The position numbers were made by a program, and so were the translations under genes. Source: Streptomyces agglomeratus (GTDB lineage: Bacteria > Actinomycetota > Actinomycetes > Streptomycetales > Streptomycetaceae). Taken from it: a stretch of 64,000 nucleotides of DNA. Below, in pieces: positions 49,895 to 58,259 of the stretch (the stretch's first letter is position 1; every line of letters starts with the position of its first letter). The notes beneath the pieces were generated by a model, which did no database searches, was not told the origin of the DNA, and saw only the letters and a list, made by a program, of their open reading frames with translations. The stretch covers positions 3,183,001 to 3,247,000 of the forward strand of contig NZ_MEHJ01000001.1 of NCBI RefSeq assembly GCF_001746415.1, in the 5' to 3' direction.

Positions 49895-50392
49895 ATGAGT
49901 GATCCGAACCCGTACGCGGCGGACGGCGACCCGAACGGCGCCTACCAGTGGGGCCCGGTCCCCGGCTACGGCTACCCCGACGCCGCCCCGGGCTACGGCT
50001 ACCCGCAGCATCCGGTGCCGTACGCCGGACCGCCGCCCGGTTTCGCCGCCGCGCCGCTCATGTCGGTCGGTGACATCACCGTCATGCCCGACTCGATCGT
50101 CACCCCGTCCGGCACGATGCCGCTCAAGGGCGCGGTGTGGACGGTCACCGACATGTCCCGCACGGAGGAGAGGATGCCGGCGGTCGCGATCGTGCTGGCC
50201 GTCGTCTTCTTCGTCTTCTGCCTGCTGGGGCTGCTCTTCCTGCTGATGAAGGAGAAGGTCACCACCGGCTACGTCCAGGTCACGGTGACCAGCGGCGGCC
50301 GGCACCACTCCACGGTCGTCCCGGCCCTCGGCCCCCATACGTTTCCCCTGGTCATGGGCCAGGTCAACTACGCCCGCTCGCTCTGCGCCTGA
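49895..50392 (+). CDS. Small membrane protein with Gly-Tyr-Pro-rich N-terminus
   Basis: 165 residues from ATG 49895 (GAGGGGAGC upstream). The N-terminal 50 residues are GYP/PY-rich (VPGYGYPDAAPGYGYPQHPV), then a folded part (GDITVMPDSIVTPSGTMPLK), one strong span VAIVLAVVFFVFCLLGLLFL and a C-terminal beta-rich tail (TTGYVQVTVTSGGRHHSTVV). A common actinobacterial layout; function unknown. Confidence 0.7.
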   Translation: MSDPNPYAADGDPNGAYQWGPVPGYGYPDAAPGYGYPQHPVPYAGPPPGFAAAPLMSVGDITVMPDSIVTPSGTMPLKGAVWTVTDMSRTEERMPAVAIVLAVVFFVFCLLGLLFLLMKEKVTTGYVQVTVTSGGRHHSTVVPALGPHTFPLVMGQVNYARSLCA

Positions 50393-50426
50393 GGCCGGCC
50401 CCGAATCAGGGGTACGCACTGCTTCC

Positions 50427-50867
50427 TCAGTCCTGGGAGGGGATGTCCAGGGCGGTCCCGTACAGGCGGGAGACCCGGATCAGGATCACCACGCGCCGGT
50501 CGGGCAGCGGCTGCTCGCCGGGGGCCGCCCCGTCGGCCGGGTCGACGATCTCCGCCTCGCCCTCCGCCACGGCGAACGACCAGACGTCCGGGCCGCTGAC
50601 GTGCAGTGAGGTGTGCGGGTCGCGGCGCAGCTGGCGGACCTTGAGGCGGTCGGCGGTGGAGGAGACCCGCAGGACGCGCTCCTCGGCGTTCCAGTCGTAG
50701 AGGACGGTCGACAGGTGCGGGTGGCCGGTGCTCCTGACGCTCGCGAGTACGCCGAACTGCTGCCGGCTCATCAGGAGGGAGAGCTCCTGGTCGGTGAGCA
50801 CCCGGGGGGCCGGGCCGTCGTTCTTCGTGGTGCCGGTGGTGGTCTCGGTGGCGGTGTTCTCGCTCAT
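50427..50867 (-). CDS. Pyridoxamine 5'-phosphate oxidase-fold (F420/flavin) protein
   Basis: 146 residues. Split-barrel features: LTDQELSLLMSRQQFGVLAS, STGHPHLSTVLYDWNAEERV, LRVSSTADRLKVRQLRRDPH and VWSFAVAEGEAEIVDPADG. Members bind FMN or F420 and reduce small molecules; the PPOX class F420-dependent group is the best fit. An S/T-rich N-terminus of 20 residues precedes the domain. Lies downstream of the MFS gene but 90 bases away. Confidence 0.85.
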   Translation of the reverse strand: MSENTATETTTGTTKNDGPAPRVLTDQELSLLMSRQQFGVLASVRSTGHPHLSTVLYDWNAEERVLRVSSTADRLKVRQLRRDPHTSLHVSGPDVWSFAVAEGEAEIVDPADGAAPGEQPLPDRRVVILIRVSRLYGTALDIPSQD

Positions 50868-50958
50868 GGGATGCAGCCTTTCGGTGGTCGGGGTGGCTTG
50901 CGGTTCGGTGCGGTGGGGTGGGGCCGGGTTGTCGGGTGGGGCGGGGTGAGAAGGCGGG

Positions 50959-52476
50959 TCAGACGGCCGCGGCGTGGGCGGGAGCGGGCGCGTCGGCGGC
51001 CGGCTCCGGGTCGGCCTGCCGCTCGGGCTCCTGCGCGGCCTGCCGCTCGGGGCGGCGCAACATCGTGAAGGCGACCGCGAAGGCGGTGACCAGGAGCCCG
51101 GCGCCGACCCCGAAGGCGAGGTGGTAGCCGCCGGTCAGGGCCTCGGCCGCAGTCCGGCCGTCCGCCGCGAGGCTCTCGGTCCGGGAGGCGGCCAGGGTGG
51201 ACAGGACGGCGACGCCCAGGGCCATGCCGATCTGCTGGGTCGTGTTGAACAGGCCGGACGCGAGACCGGCGTCCTCCTCGTTCGCGCCGGACATACCGAG
51301 TGTGGTCAGCGCCGGCAGCGCGAGACCGAAGCCGGCGGCGAGCAGCATGACCGGGAGGAGGTCGACGGCGTAACTGGCCTGTACGGGGACGCGGGTGAGG
51401 AGGGCGAGGACGCCGACGAGGAGCACGATGCCCGCCAGCAGGACGTTGCGCTCACCGAAGCGGGCGTTCAGGCGGGCGGAGACTCCCAGGGAGACGGCAC
51501 CGATGACGGCGGCTGCCGGGAGCATCGCGAGGCCGGTCTCGGCGGCGCCGTATCCGAGCACCTTCTGGAGGTAGAGGGCGACCAGGATCTGGAAGGAGAA
51601 GAGCGCGGCGACCATCAGGATCTGGACCAGGTTGGCGCCGGAGACGCTGCGCGAGCGGAAGATCCGCAGCGGCATCAGCGGGTTCTTCGCGGTGGCCTGA
51701 CGGACGAGGAACGCGGCGAGCAGTACGGCGGCGAGGGCGCCGAGGCCGAGGGTGCGCACCGAGGTCCAGCCGTACTCCTCGACCTTGACGACGGTGTAGA
51801 TGCCGAGCATCAGGCCGGCGGTGACCAGGGCGGCGCCGAGGACGTCCGCGCCCGCCCTCAGGCCGAGGCCGCGGTCACCGGGCAGGACGCGCACGGCGAT
51901 CGCGAGGACGGCGAGCCCGATCGGCAGGTTGATGAAGAAGATCCAGTGCCAGTTCAGCGCGTCGGTGAGTACGCCGCCGAGGACCTGGCCGATGGACGCT
52001 CCCGCCGCCCCGGTGAAGCTGAAGACGGCGATGGCCCTGGCGCGCTCCCTGGGCTCGGTGAACAGCGTCACGAGGATGCCCAGGCTGACGGCGGAGGCCA
52101 TCGCGCTGCCGATGCCCTGGAGGAAGCGGGCGGCGACCAGTACGGCGGGCGAGGTCGCCACTCCGGCCAGCAGCGAGGCGGCGGTGAAGACGGCGGTGCC
52201 GGCCAGGAACATGCGCCTGCGGCCGATCAGGTCGCCGAGCCGCCCGGCCAGCAGGAGCAGGCTGCCGAACGCGATGAGGTAGGCGTTGACCACCCAGCTG
52301 AGGCCGACGGGGGTGAAGCCCAGGTCGTTCTGGATGGCCGGCATCGCCACGGTCACGATGGAGCCGTCGAGGATGATCATCAGCGTCCCGGTGGCGATGA
52401 CCCCGAGGGCGAGCCGGCGCGAGCGCGGGGCGGCGGGAGAAGCGGGCGGCGGCGCGGAGTCGGATGCGGCAAACAT
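50959..52476 (-). CDS. MFS drug exporter, DHA2 (EmrB/QacA) type
   Basis: 505 residues with 14 predicted membrane spans. ALGVIATGTLMIILDGSIVT VAMPAIQNDL (motif D1), AGRLGDLIGRRRMFLAGTAV (motif A) and GSAMASAVSLGILVTLFTEP (motif C region). The C-terminus is a Pro/Ala/Glu tail. Exports drugs or own metabolites by proton antiport. Lies 100 bases downstream of a MarR gene on the same strand; the AT-rich gap around 52500-52560 probably carries its promoter and a regulator site. Confidence 0.93.
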   Translation of the reverse strand: MFAASDSAPPPASPAAPRSRRLALGVIATGTLMIILDGSIVTVAMPAIQNDLGFTPVGLSWVVNAYLIAFGSLLLLAGRLGDLIGRRRMFLAGTAVFTAASLLAGVATSPAVLVAARFLQGIGSAMASAVSLGILVTLFTEPRERARAIAVFSFTGAAGASIGQVLGGVLTDALNWHWIFFINLPIGLAVLAIAVRVLPGDRGLGLRAGADVLGAALVTAGLMLGIYTVVKVEEYGWTSVRTLGLGALAAVLLAAFLVRQATAKNPLMPLRIFRSRSVSGANLVQILMVAALFSFQILVALYLQKVLGYGAAETGLAMLPAAAVIGAVSLGVSARLNARFGERNVLLAGIVLLVGVLALLTRVPVQASYAVDLLPVMLLAAGFGLALPALTTLGMSGANEEDAGLASGLFNTTQQIGMALGVAVLSTLAASRTESLAADGRTAAEALTGGYHLAFGVGAGLLVTAFAVAFTMLRRPERQAAQEPERQADPEPAADAPAPAHAAAV

Positions 52477-52575
52477 GCGGTCTCTCCTGTCAGTTGGGGC
52501 GACAGGAGAGACCGTAGCAGATGGTTTTGTTGCAGACTATTTTTTTCGGTCTTACTTTTGGCTCCGCCTCGGGAC

Positions 52576-53061
52576 CTACCTGGACTGGCGCGCCCGGCGG
52601 GCGGTGCGCGGGGCCTCGACGGGCCTCGCCAGACCGTCGTCGACCAGGCGGTTCAGGGCGCGCAGGAGGGCTCCCCTGTCCGCCTCGGGGAGTGTGGCCA
52701 GGGCGTCGCGATGCACGCGGTCGACGATCTCCTGACTCTTCCCGGCGACGCGGGCACCCTCGTCGGTGACGGCGATGATCCGGGCCCGCCGGTCCGTACT
52801 GGAGGGGCGGCGCTCGGCCAGGCCCGCCTTCTCCAGGCCGTCCACCGTCACCACCATCGTGGTCTTGTCCATGTCGCCGATCTCGGCGAGCTGGATCTGG
52901 GTGCGCTCCCCCTCCAGGGCGTGGACGAGCACACAGTGCATGCGGGCGGTGAGGCCGATCTCCGCCAGGGCGGCGGACATCTTGCTCCGCAGGACGTGGC
53001 TGGTGTGGTCGAGGAGGAACGACAGGTCCGGTTCGGTGCGCGCGGGCGTCATGGCGGTCAT
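52576..53061 (-). CDS. MarR-family transcriptional regulator
   Basis: 161 residues. Winged helix: LRSKMSAALAEIGLTARMHC VLVHALEGERTQIQLAEIGD, recognition helix MDKTTMVVTVDGLEKAGLAE and wing RRPSSTDRRARIIAVTDEGA. Typical ligand-responsive repressor; probable control of the MFS exporter directly downstream and of itself. ATG at 53061 or 53052. Confidence 0.93.
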   Translation of the reverse strand: MTAMTPARTEPDLSFLLDHTSHVLRSKMSAALAEIGLTARMHCVLVHALEGERTQIQLAEIGDMDKTTMVVTVDGLEKAGLAERRPSSTDRRARIIAVTDEGARVAGKSQEIVDRVHRDALATLPEADRGALLRALNRLVDDGLARPVEAPRTARRARQSR

Positions 53062-53134
53062 ACCTGCCAGCGTAGAGCAATTCGATCCGAGGCGGATTAT
53101 CCAGAAGAGACCTTAATGAAGCGCGCCCACTGAC

Positions 53135-53193
53135 TTGAACATGTTCAAAAATCAGCCTAGATTCATTCCTGCCAGCCTTTTGAACACGTTCAA
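53135..53193. promoter_or_regulatory. Two palindromic operators upstream of the TetR operon
   Basis: TTGAACATGTTCAA (53135-53148, perfect palindrome) and TTGAACACGTTCAA (53180-53193, imperfect only in the centre) lie 45 bases apart, just ahead of the ATG at 53207 and 74 bases or more from the divergent marR start. Size and symmetry fit TetR-type operators; the TetR gene that ends this operon is the likely binder. Confidence 0.7.
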
Positions 53194-53206
53194 GAAGGGG
53201 TGGGGT

Positions 53207-53617
53207 ATGGACCTCACTGTTGTCGCCTACGTCGCGTACCTGCTGATCAGCGTCGCGCTCACCGTCTGGGTCGCACGCACCCTCAGCCGCAACGGGCGCA
53301 TTTTCATCGCCAGCGTCCTGCGCGGGGACGAGAAGCTCGCCGACGCGGTCAACCACCTCCTGGTGGTCGGCTTCTACCTCGTCAACCTCGGTTTCGTCGC
53401 CCTCTACCTGAAGGCGGCGGACGCCGTCGAGAACGCCCGCGGGCTCTTCGAGGCGCTCTCGGTGAAGCTCGGTGTCGTACTGCTGGTCCTCGGCGTCATG
53501 CACCTCGGAAACGTCTGGGTCCTCAACAAGATCCGCCGGCGCTCCCTCATGGAGCGTGAGCAGCTCCCCCCGGTCCCGCCGCAGGGCTGGACCACCACCG
53601 TGCCCGCCGGGGCGTGA
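53207..53617 (+). CDS. Small four-span membrane protein
   Basis: 136 residues from ATG 53207 (AAGGGGTGGGG upstream; the open frame before it crosses the operators). Hydrophobic segments VVAYVAYLLISVALTVWVAR, HLLVVGFYLVNLGFVALYLK and VKLGVVLLVLGVMHLGNVWV, ending in a cytosolic RRRSLMEREQLPPVPPQGW. Not recognised. First gene of a three-gene operon with a DCC thiol protein and a TetR regulator. Confidence 0.75.
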   Translation: MDLTVVAYVAYLLISVALTVWVARTLSRNGRIFIASVLRGDEKLADAVNHLLVVGFYLVNLGFVALYLKAADAVENARGLFEALSVKLGVVLLVLGVMHLGNVWVLNKIRRRSLMEREQLPPVPPQGWTTTVPAGA

Positions 53618-54057
53618 GCACGATGAGCCGACTGACCGTCAGCGGGCTGACGATCCTGTACGACGCCCAGTGCCCCCTCTGCGTCCACCTGCACAACTGG
53701 CTGCTGCGCCAGCGCCGGCTCGTGCCGCTGGACCTGGTGCCGGCGGGGTCGGTCGAAGCGCGGCGCAGGTTCCCCGTTCTCGACCACGACCGCACCCTGC
53801 GCGAAATCACCGTCATCGGCGACAAGGGCCAGGTCTACGGCGGCCTCGCCGCCTGGGTGGTCTGCCTCTGGGCGCTGGCCGACCACCGCGCCAAGGCCCA
53901 CTGGCTCGCCACCCCGGCCGGCGCCCCCTTCGTACGGGTGACGATGCTCGCGGCGGCCAAGTACCGCGACGCGAGGATGGCCGGGGCGGGCACGGGTGCG
54001 ACGGCCGGAGCAGGCGTCCCGGTGCCCTGCGACGACCGGTGCGCGGTATCCGGTTAG
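53614..54057 (+). CDS. DCC-family thiol-disulfide protein (DUF393)
   Basis: 147 residues from a GTG overlapping the previous stop (GTGA). The DCC signature is TILYDAQCPLCVHLHNWLLR with CxxC; the rest follows the family: RLVPLDLVPAGSVEARRRFP, TVIGDKGQVYGGLAAWVVCL. Thioredoxin-like fold, predicted oxidoreductase. The C-terminus adds a Gly/Ala stretch and two further Cys (VPCDDRCAVSG). Confidence 0.85.
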   Translation: MSTMSRLTVSGLTILYDAQCPLCVHLHNWLLRQRRLVPLDLVPAGSVEARRRFPVLDHDRTLREITVIGDKGQVYGGLAAWVVCLWALADHRAKAHWLATPAGAPFVRVTMLAAAKYRDARMAGAGTGATAGAGVPVPCDDRCAVSG

Positions 54058-54068
54058 GCTCGGACACC

Positions 54069-54773
54069 GTGACTGAAGACAAGGCCCCCAAGAGCGAGCA
54101 GACCCGCACGCTCATCCTCGAAACCGCCCTCCAGCTCTTCCAGGACCGCGGTTACGACAAGACGACCATGCGGGCGATCGCCAAGGAGGCGGGAGTCTCC
54201 ACAGGGAACGCGTACTACTACTTCGGCTCCAAGGAACACCTGGTCCAGGGCTTCTACGACCGGATCGCCGCCGAACACCAGGCGGCGGTCCGCCCCGTAC
54301 TGGACAAGGAGACCGACCTGGAGGCGCGGCTGGCCGGGGTGCTGAAGGCGTGGCTGGACATCGCCGCGCCGTACCACGAGTTCGCCGCCCAGTTCTTCAA
54401 GAACGCGGCCGACCCGGAGAGCCCGCTGAGCCCCTTCTCCCCGGAGTCGGAGCACGCCCGCGAGGCGGCCATCGCCGTACACCGGGAGGTGCTCGCGGGC
54501 TCCAAGGCCAAGGTCGCCGAGGAACTGCGGGACATCCTCCCCGAGTTGATGTGGCTCTCCCAGATGGGACTCGTCCTGTACTGGGTCTTCGACCGGTCCG
54601 AGGACCGGGAGCGCAGCTACCGCCTCGCCGAACGCGGCGCCCGCCTCACCACGCGCGGGGTCGCGCTCGCCCGCTTCCGGGTGCTGCGTCCGCTCGTACG
54701 CGAAGTGCACGAGCTGTTCACGGACTTCCTGCCGGGGATGGCCCAGGCGGCGGCAGCGCGCAAGACGGCCTGA
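54069..54773 (+). CDS. TetR-family transcriptional regulator
   Basis: 234 residues from GTG 54069, 11 bases after the DCC gene. Helix-turn-helix: TRTLILETALQLFQDRGYDK TTMRAIAKEAGVSTGNAYYY FGSKEHLVQGFYDR. The C-terminal ligand domain has HEFAAQFFKNAADPESPLSP and LPELMWLSQMGLVLYWVFDR SEDRERS, a group seen with small membrane-protein operons. Probably autoregulates through the paired TTGAAC palindromes. Confidence 0.94.
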   Translation: MTEDKAPKSEQTRTLILETALQLFQDRGYDKTTMRAIAKEAGVSTGNAYYYFGSKEHLVQGFYDRIAAEHQAAVRPVLDKETDLEARLAGVLKAWLDIAAPYHEFAAQFFKNAADPESPLSPFSPESEHAREAAIAVHREVLAGSKAKVAEELRDILPELMWLSQMGLVLYWVFDRSEDRERSYRLAERGARLTTRGVALARFRVLRPLVREVHELFTDFLPGMAQAAAARKTA

Positions 54774-54783
54774 GCCTCCGCCT

Positions 54784-56340
54784 CTACAGCCAGTCCAGCG
54801 CCCACAGGCGCCACACGCCCGTACCGTCCGACAAGTACTGCCCGCCGGAGACGTCCTTGCTGCTCAGTACGTAGTCCTTCTTCTGCCACAGCGGCACGAG
54901 CGGCACGTCCCGCGCCACGATCAGCTGGAGCTTCCTGAAGGATTCCGCCGTGCGGCCCCGCTCGCTCGACCGCTGGGTGTCCAGGATCAGCCGGTCGATC
55001 TCGCGGTTCGCATAGCCGTTGCCGAGGCTGTTCCCGCTGCCGACGAGCGGCTGGCTGAAGTTGTCGGGGTCGGGGAAGTCCATGACCCAGCCGACGGTGT
55101 ACGCGTCGAGCCGGCCCGCCATGTAGTCGGCCTGGAAGTCCTCCCAGTGGTCCTTCTCCACGAGCCGCACCGCGAACAGGCCGCCGCTTTCGAGCTGCCG
55201 TTTCAGCTCGGCCGCCTCCTGCCTGGCCGCACCGCCCAGCGCGTACCCGAGGTCGATCCGGACCGGGGTCTGCACGCCGGCGCCGAGCAGCAGTTGCCGG
55301 GCCGCCGCCGCGTCGTGCGTGGAGTTCCGGTCGAAGAAGGGCGTGCTGTGGCCGGTGACGCCCTGCGGGATCAGCGAGTAGAGCGGTTCCACGGTGCCGT
55401 GGTAGATCGACGAGGCGATGCCGGAGCGGTCGACGAGCGCGGCGGCGGCCTGCCGCACGGCGCGCTCGGCCAGCGGCGAGTCCTTGCGGACGTTGAAGAC
55501 CAGGTTGCGGATCTCCGAACCGCCCGCCTCGTTGATCCGCAGGTCCGGATCGCCCGGTGCGAGCCGGGCGATCACCGACGGCGGCATCTGCCGGTGCGTG
55601 ACGTCGACCTTCTTGGCCTTCCACGCCCTGTCCAGGTGCTCGGACTCCTTGAAGTACCGGACACTGATCGCGTTCTTGACCTGCTCGACCGCTCCCCGGT
55701 ACCTGGGATTGGGTTCCAGCCGGGCGCCGACGCCCTTCTCGTACGACTTGAGGACGTACGGTCCCGAGCCGTCCACCTCGTCACCCCTGCGCAGCTTGCG
55801 CGCCGGGTACGCGGCGCGGTCGACGATGGCCCCCGCGCCCGTGGCGACCTTGTACGGGAAGGTGGCGTCGCGGCTGGAGAGGTCGAAGGTGACCGTGAGG
55901 CCCTCGGCCCTGACGGACTTCAGCGACGCGAAGAGGGACTTGGGCCCGACGTCGGAGCTGATCGCGAGGACCCGGTCGAAGGAGTGCTTGACATCCTCGG
56001 CGGTGAGCGGGCGCCCGCTGGAGAAGGTCAGGTCGTCACGTAACTCGCACTCGTACGTCCGGAGCGTCTCGTCGACGAAGCCGCAGCGGCTCGCGGCGTC
56101 CGGAACCGGCGAGGCGGCGCCCGGGTCGAAGGTCATCAGCGACTGGTACAGGTTGCTGTAGAGCGCCCACGATCCGGCGTCGTACGCACCGGCGGGATCG
56201 AGTCCCGAGACGTCGTCGGTCGTACCGACCTTGATCGGGGCGTCGTTCCCGCCCCCCGGGGACAACAGCTGCCAGCCACCGACACCGGCGGCGAGCAGGA
56301 CCGTGACCATGGCGATAATCCGTAATCGGACCGACCTCAT
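54784..56340 (-). CDS. ABC transporter solute-binding protein, peptide family 5
   Basis: 518 residues from ATG 56340. One N-terminal hydrophobic segment (RLRIIAMVTVLLAAGVGGWQ) without a lipobox Cys, so anchored or cleaved. SBP_bac_5 fold: IKVGTTDDVSGLDPAGAYDA, WALYSNLYQSLMTFDPG, YECELRDDLTFSSGRPLTAE DVKHSFDRV, VDGSGPYVLKSYEKG and DAYTVGWVMDFPDPDNFSQP. Binds peptides or similar solutes outside the cell; no permease is adjacent, so it may serve a distant transporter. Convergent with the TetR gene. Confidence 0.9.
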   Translation of the reverse strand: MRSVRLRIIAMVTVLLAAGVGGWQLLSPGGGNDAPIKVGTTDDVSGLDPAGAYDAGSWALYSNLYQSLMTFDPGAASPVPDAASRCGFVDETLRTYECELRDDLTFSSGRPLTAEDVKHSFDRVLAISSDVGPKSLFASLKSVRAEGLTVTFDLSSRDATFPYKVATGAGAIVDRAAYPARKLRRGDEVDGSGPYVLKSYEKGVGARLEPNPRYRGAVEQVKNAISVRYFKESEHLDRAWKAKKVDVTHRQMPPSVIARLAPGDPDLRINEAGGSEIRNLVFNVRKDSPLAERAVRQAAAALVDRSGIASSIYHGTVEPLYSLIPQGVTGHSTPFFDRNSTHDAAAARQLLLGAGVQTPVRIDLGYALGGAARQEAAELKRQLESGGLFAVRLVEKDHWEDFQADYMAGRLDAYTVGWVMDFPDPDNFSQPLVGSGNSLGNGYANREIDRLILDTQRSSERGRTAESFRKLQLIVARDVPLVPLWQKKDYVLSSKDVSGGQYLSDGTGVWRLWALDWL

Positions 56341-56534
56341 GACTGCCGCGCTCTCCTCGTCGCCCACCTGCCGGCATGCGTAAGATCCGCACTCCCCCCG
56401 GAGATCCGCACCAGCCAACCACACGAACTGCGCCCGAGGAAAGGTCAGTTGCCCGTCCCGCTCACCCTTTCGGGGGACGAGTCGGCTCGCGGTCGCCGGG
56501 CGTCACGCAGGAGAGTGCGGTTCATGCCCGTGCG

Positions 56535-57908
56535 CTACGCCTGGCGGGATGCCAGTTCGACCACCGTGATGTCGGAGTCCGCGCCCACGCGCACCGGGGG
56601 GCCCCACGCGCCGGCGCCCCGCGAGACGTACAGCTGGGTGTCGCCGTACCGCTCCAGACCGGCCACCGTGGGGTTCGCCCGGGCGGCGATGTAGTTGCCC
56701 GGCCAGAGCTGGCCGCCGTGCGTGTGGCCGGACAGCTGGAGGTCCACTCCGTGGCGTACCGCGTCGTGGACGACCACCGGCTGGTGGGCGAGAAGGACCG
56801 ACGCGCGGGTACGGTCCCGGTCGCCCAGGGCCCGTACGAAGTCGGGGCCCTGGCCCTCGCTCTCCCCCGCGATGTCGTTCACACCGGCGAGGTCGAAGCC
56901 GGCGATCTCGACGCGGTCGTTCTCCAGGGGCCGCATGCCCAGCTCGCGCACGTGCTCGACCCACTGCTCGGCGCCGGAGAAGTACTCGTGGTTCCCGGTC
57001 ACGAAGAAGGTTCCGTGCCGGGACCTGATCCGCGCCAGCGGCTCGGCGGCGTGGCCCAGGTCGGCCACGCTGCCGTCGACCAGGTCGCCCACTACGGCGA
57101 CCAGGTCGGGCTGGGCGGAGTTGATCGTGTCGACGATCCGCTGCGTGTGGGCGCGCCCGAGGACCGGGCCGAGGTGTACGTCGCTGACGACGGCGATCCT
57201 GAACCCGTGCGCGGAACGCGGCAGTTTGGCCAGCGGCACCCGGACGCGCTTCAGCCGCGGGCCCCGCATCACGCCGTACGTCCCGTATCCCACCGTTCCC
57301 AGCGCCGCCGCGGCCGCGCCCGCCCCCACCACCCGCGAGACGAACAGCCGGCGCGAGAAGTCCCCGGAAGCCGTGGAGCCGCCGGGCCCGCCGGGCGCGA
57401 CCGGTGCCACGGGTACGGGCGGCGCGGGCTGCGTCACCGTGTCCGTGTCGCCCGGGCCCGGCGCGGGGGCGGCGGCCGCCCCGGCGGCGGCGCGCGGCGG
57501 GGCGGCCTGCCCCGCACCGGCGTCCGGGCCGCGACCCGTCGGGGGGGAACCGGCGGCCGGGGTCCCGTCGGCCGGGGCCGCGGGCTCCCGCCGCCGCAGC
57601 GCCCGCCGCAGCAGCGGCCGCACCGCCTCGCCGACCACGAGCGCCATCACGAGGTACAGCAGCACGGCCAGCCACAGGTACCCCGGCCAGGCCACCACCT
57701 GCTGCACCCAGAACGGTGCGCCGGCCCGCGCCCCGACCAGGGCCCCGACCGCCAGCACCGGCAGCAGCACCGCCGCCACGGTGCCGACCCGGCGCAGGAC
57801 GCTGCCCGGCGCGGTCGTGTCACGGACCAGACGCCGCCAGACGTACCAGTGCGCCCCGGCCAGCAGGGCGACGACCGACAGCGCGACGAGTACGAAGACG
57901 ACGACCAC
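56535..57908 (-). CDS. Membrane metallophosphoesterase
   Basis: 457 residues. Four N-terminal spans (VVVFVLVALSVVALLAGAHW, AAVLLPVLAVGALVGARAG, YLWLAVLLYLVMALVVGEAV), a Pro/Ala linker of about 80 residues, a further hydrophobic/Tat-like segment (SRRLFVSRVVGAGAAAAALG) and the catalytic domain with all metal motifs: AVVSDVHLGP, VGDLVDG, TGNHEYF, AHQPVVV and SGHTHGGQLW. YkuE-like phosphoesterase facing the outside. Coupled to the SCO4848-type gene two bases upstream. Confidence 0.93.
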   Translation of the reverse strand: MVVVFVLVALSVVALLAGAHWYVWRRLVRDTTAPGSVLRRVGTVAAVLLPVLAVGALVGARAGAPFWVQQVVAWPGYLWLAVLLYLVMALVVGEAVRPLLRRALRRREPAAPADGTPAAGSPPTGRGPDAGAGQAAPPRAAAGAAAAPAPGPGDTDTVTQPAPPVPVAPVAPGGPGGSTASGDFSRRLFVSRVVGAGAAAAALGTVGYGTYGVMRGPRLKRVRVPLAKLPRSAHGFRIAVVSDVHLGPVLGRAHTQRIVDTINSAQPDLVAVVGDLVDGSVADLGHAAEPLARIRSRHGTFFVTGNHEYFSGAEQWVEHVRELGMRPLENDRVEIAGFDLAGVNDIAGESEGQGPDFVRALGDRDRTRASVLLAHQPVVVHDAVRHGVDLQLSGHTHGGQLWPGNYIAARANPTVAGLERYGDTQLYVSRGAGAWGPPVRVGADSDITVVELASRQA

Positions 57909-57910
57909 AG

Positions 57911-58162
57911 TTATCCCTGGCTCCGCTCACGTCGCAGGGCCCGCACACCACGGAACCCGATCACCCCAACAGCCGTCCCCAGAAGAAAGGACGTGACGGC
58001 GAGCAGCAGATGGACCCAGAAGTACGTGGTCGGGTCACCCGCGTCGTCAAAGGCGAGCCCGCTGCTGTCCTTCGCCAGATTCTTGACGAAAGTGACCCAG
58101 ATGAACCAGCTCCACACCCCGAAGGCGAGCAGGAACCAGGAGACGGAACGGCTGAGCTTCAT
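57911..58162 (-). CDS. SCO4848-type small membrane protein
   Basis: 83 residues: KLSRSVSWFLLAFGVWSWFI WVTFVKNLAKD, a loop with SGLAFDDAGDPTTYFWVHLL and a second span LAVTSFLLGTAVGVIGFRGV. Matches the two-span family named after S. coelicolor SCO4848, always near the D-Ala-D-Ala carboxypeptidase gene. Divergent from that gene here. Function unknown, probably envelope-related. Confidence 0.85.
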   Translation of the reverse strand: MKLSRSVSWFLLAFGVWSWFIWVTFVKNLAKDSSGLAFDDAGDPTTYFWVHLLLAVTSFLLGTAVGVIGFRGVRALRRERSQG

Positions 58163-58259
58163 GGGCCCAGTATCGCCGCAGGTCCCGGACCCCCGCCGCC
58201 GGGGTGGGAACATCCTTGCTGCGCCCACCCGGCGCACGTCGCGGCGGGTCACCACCGCC

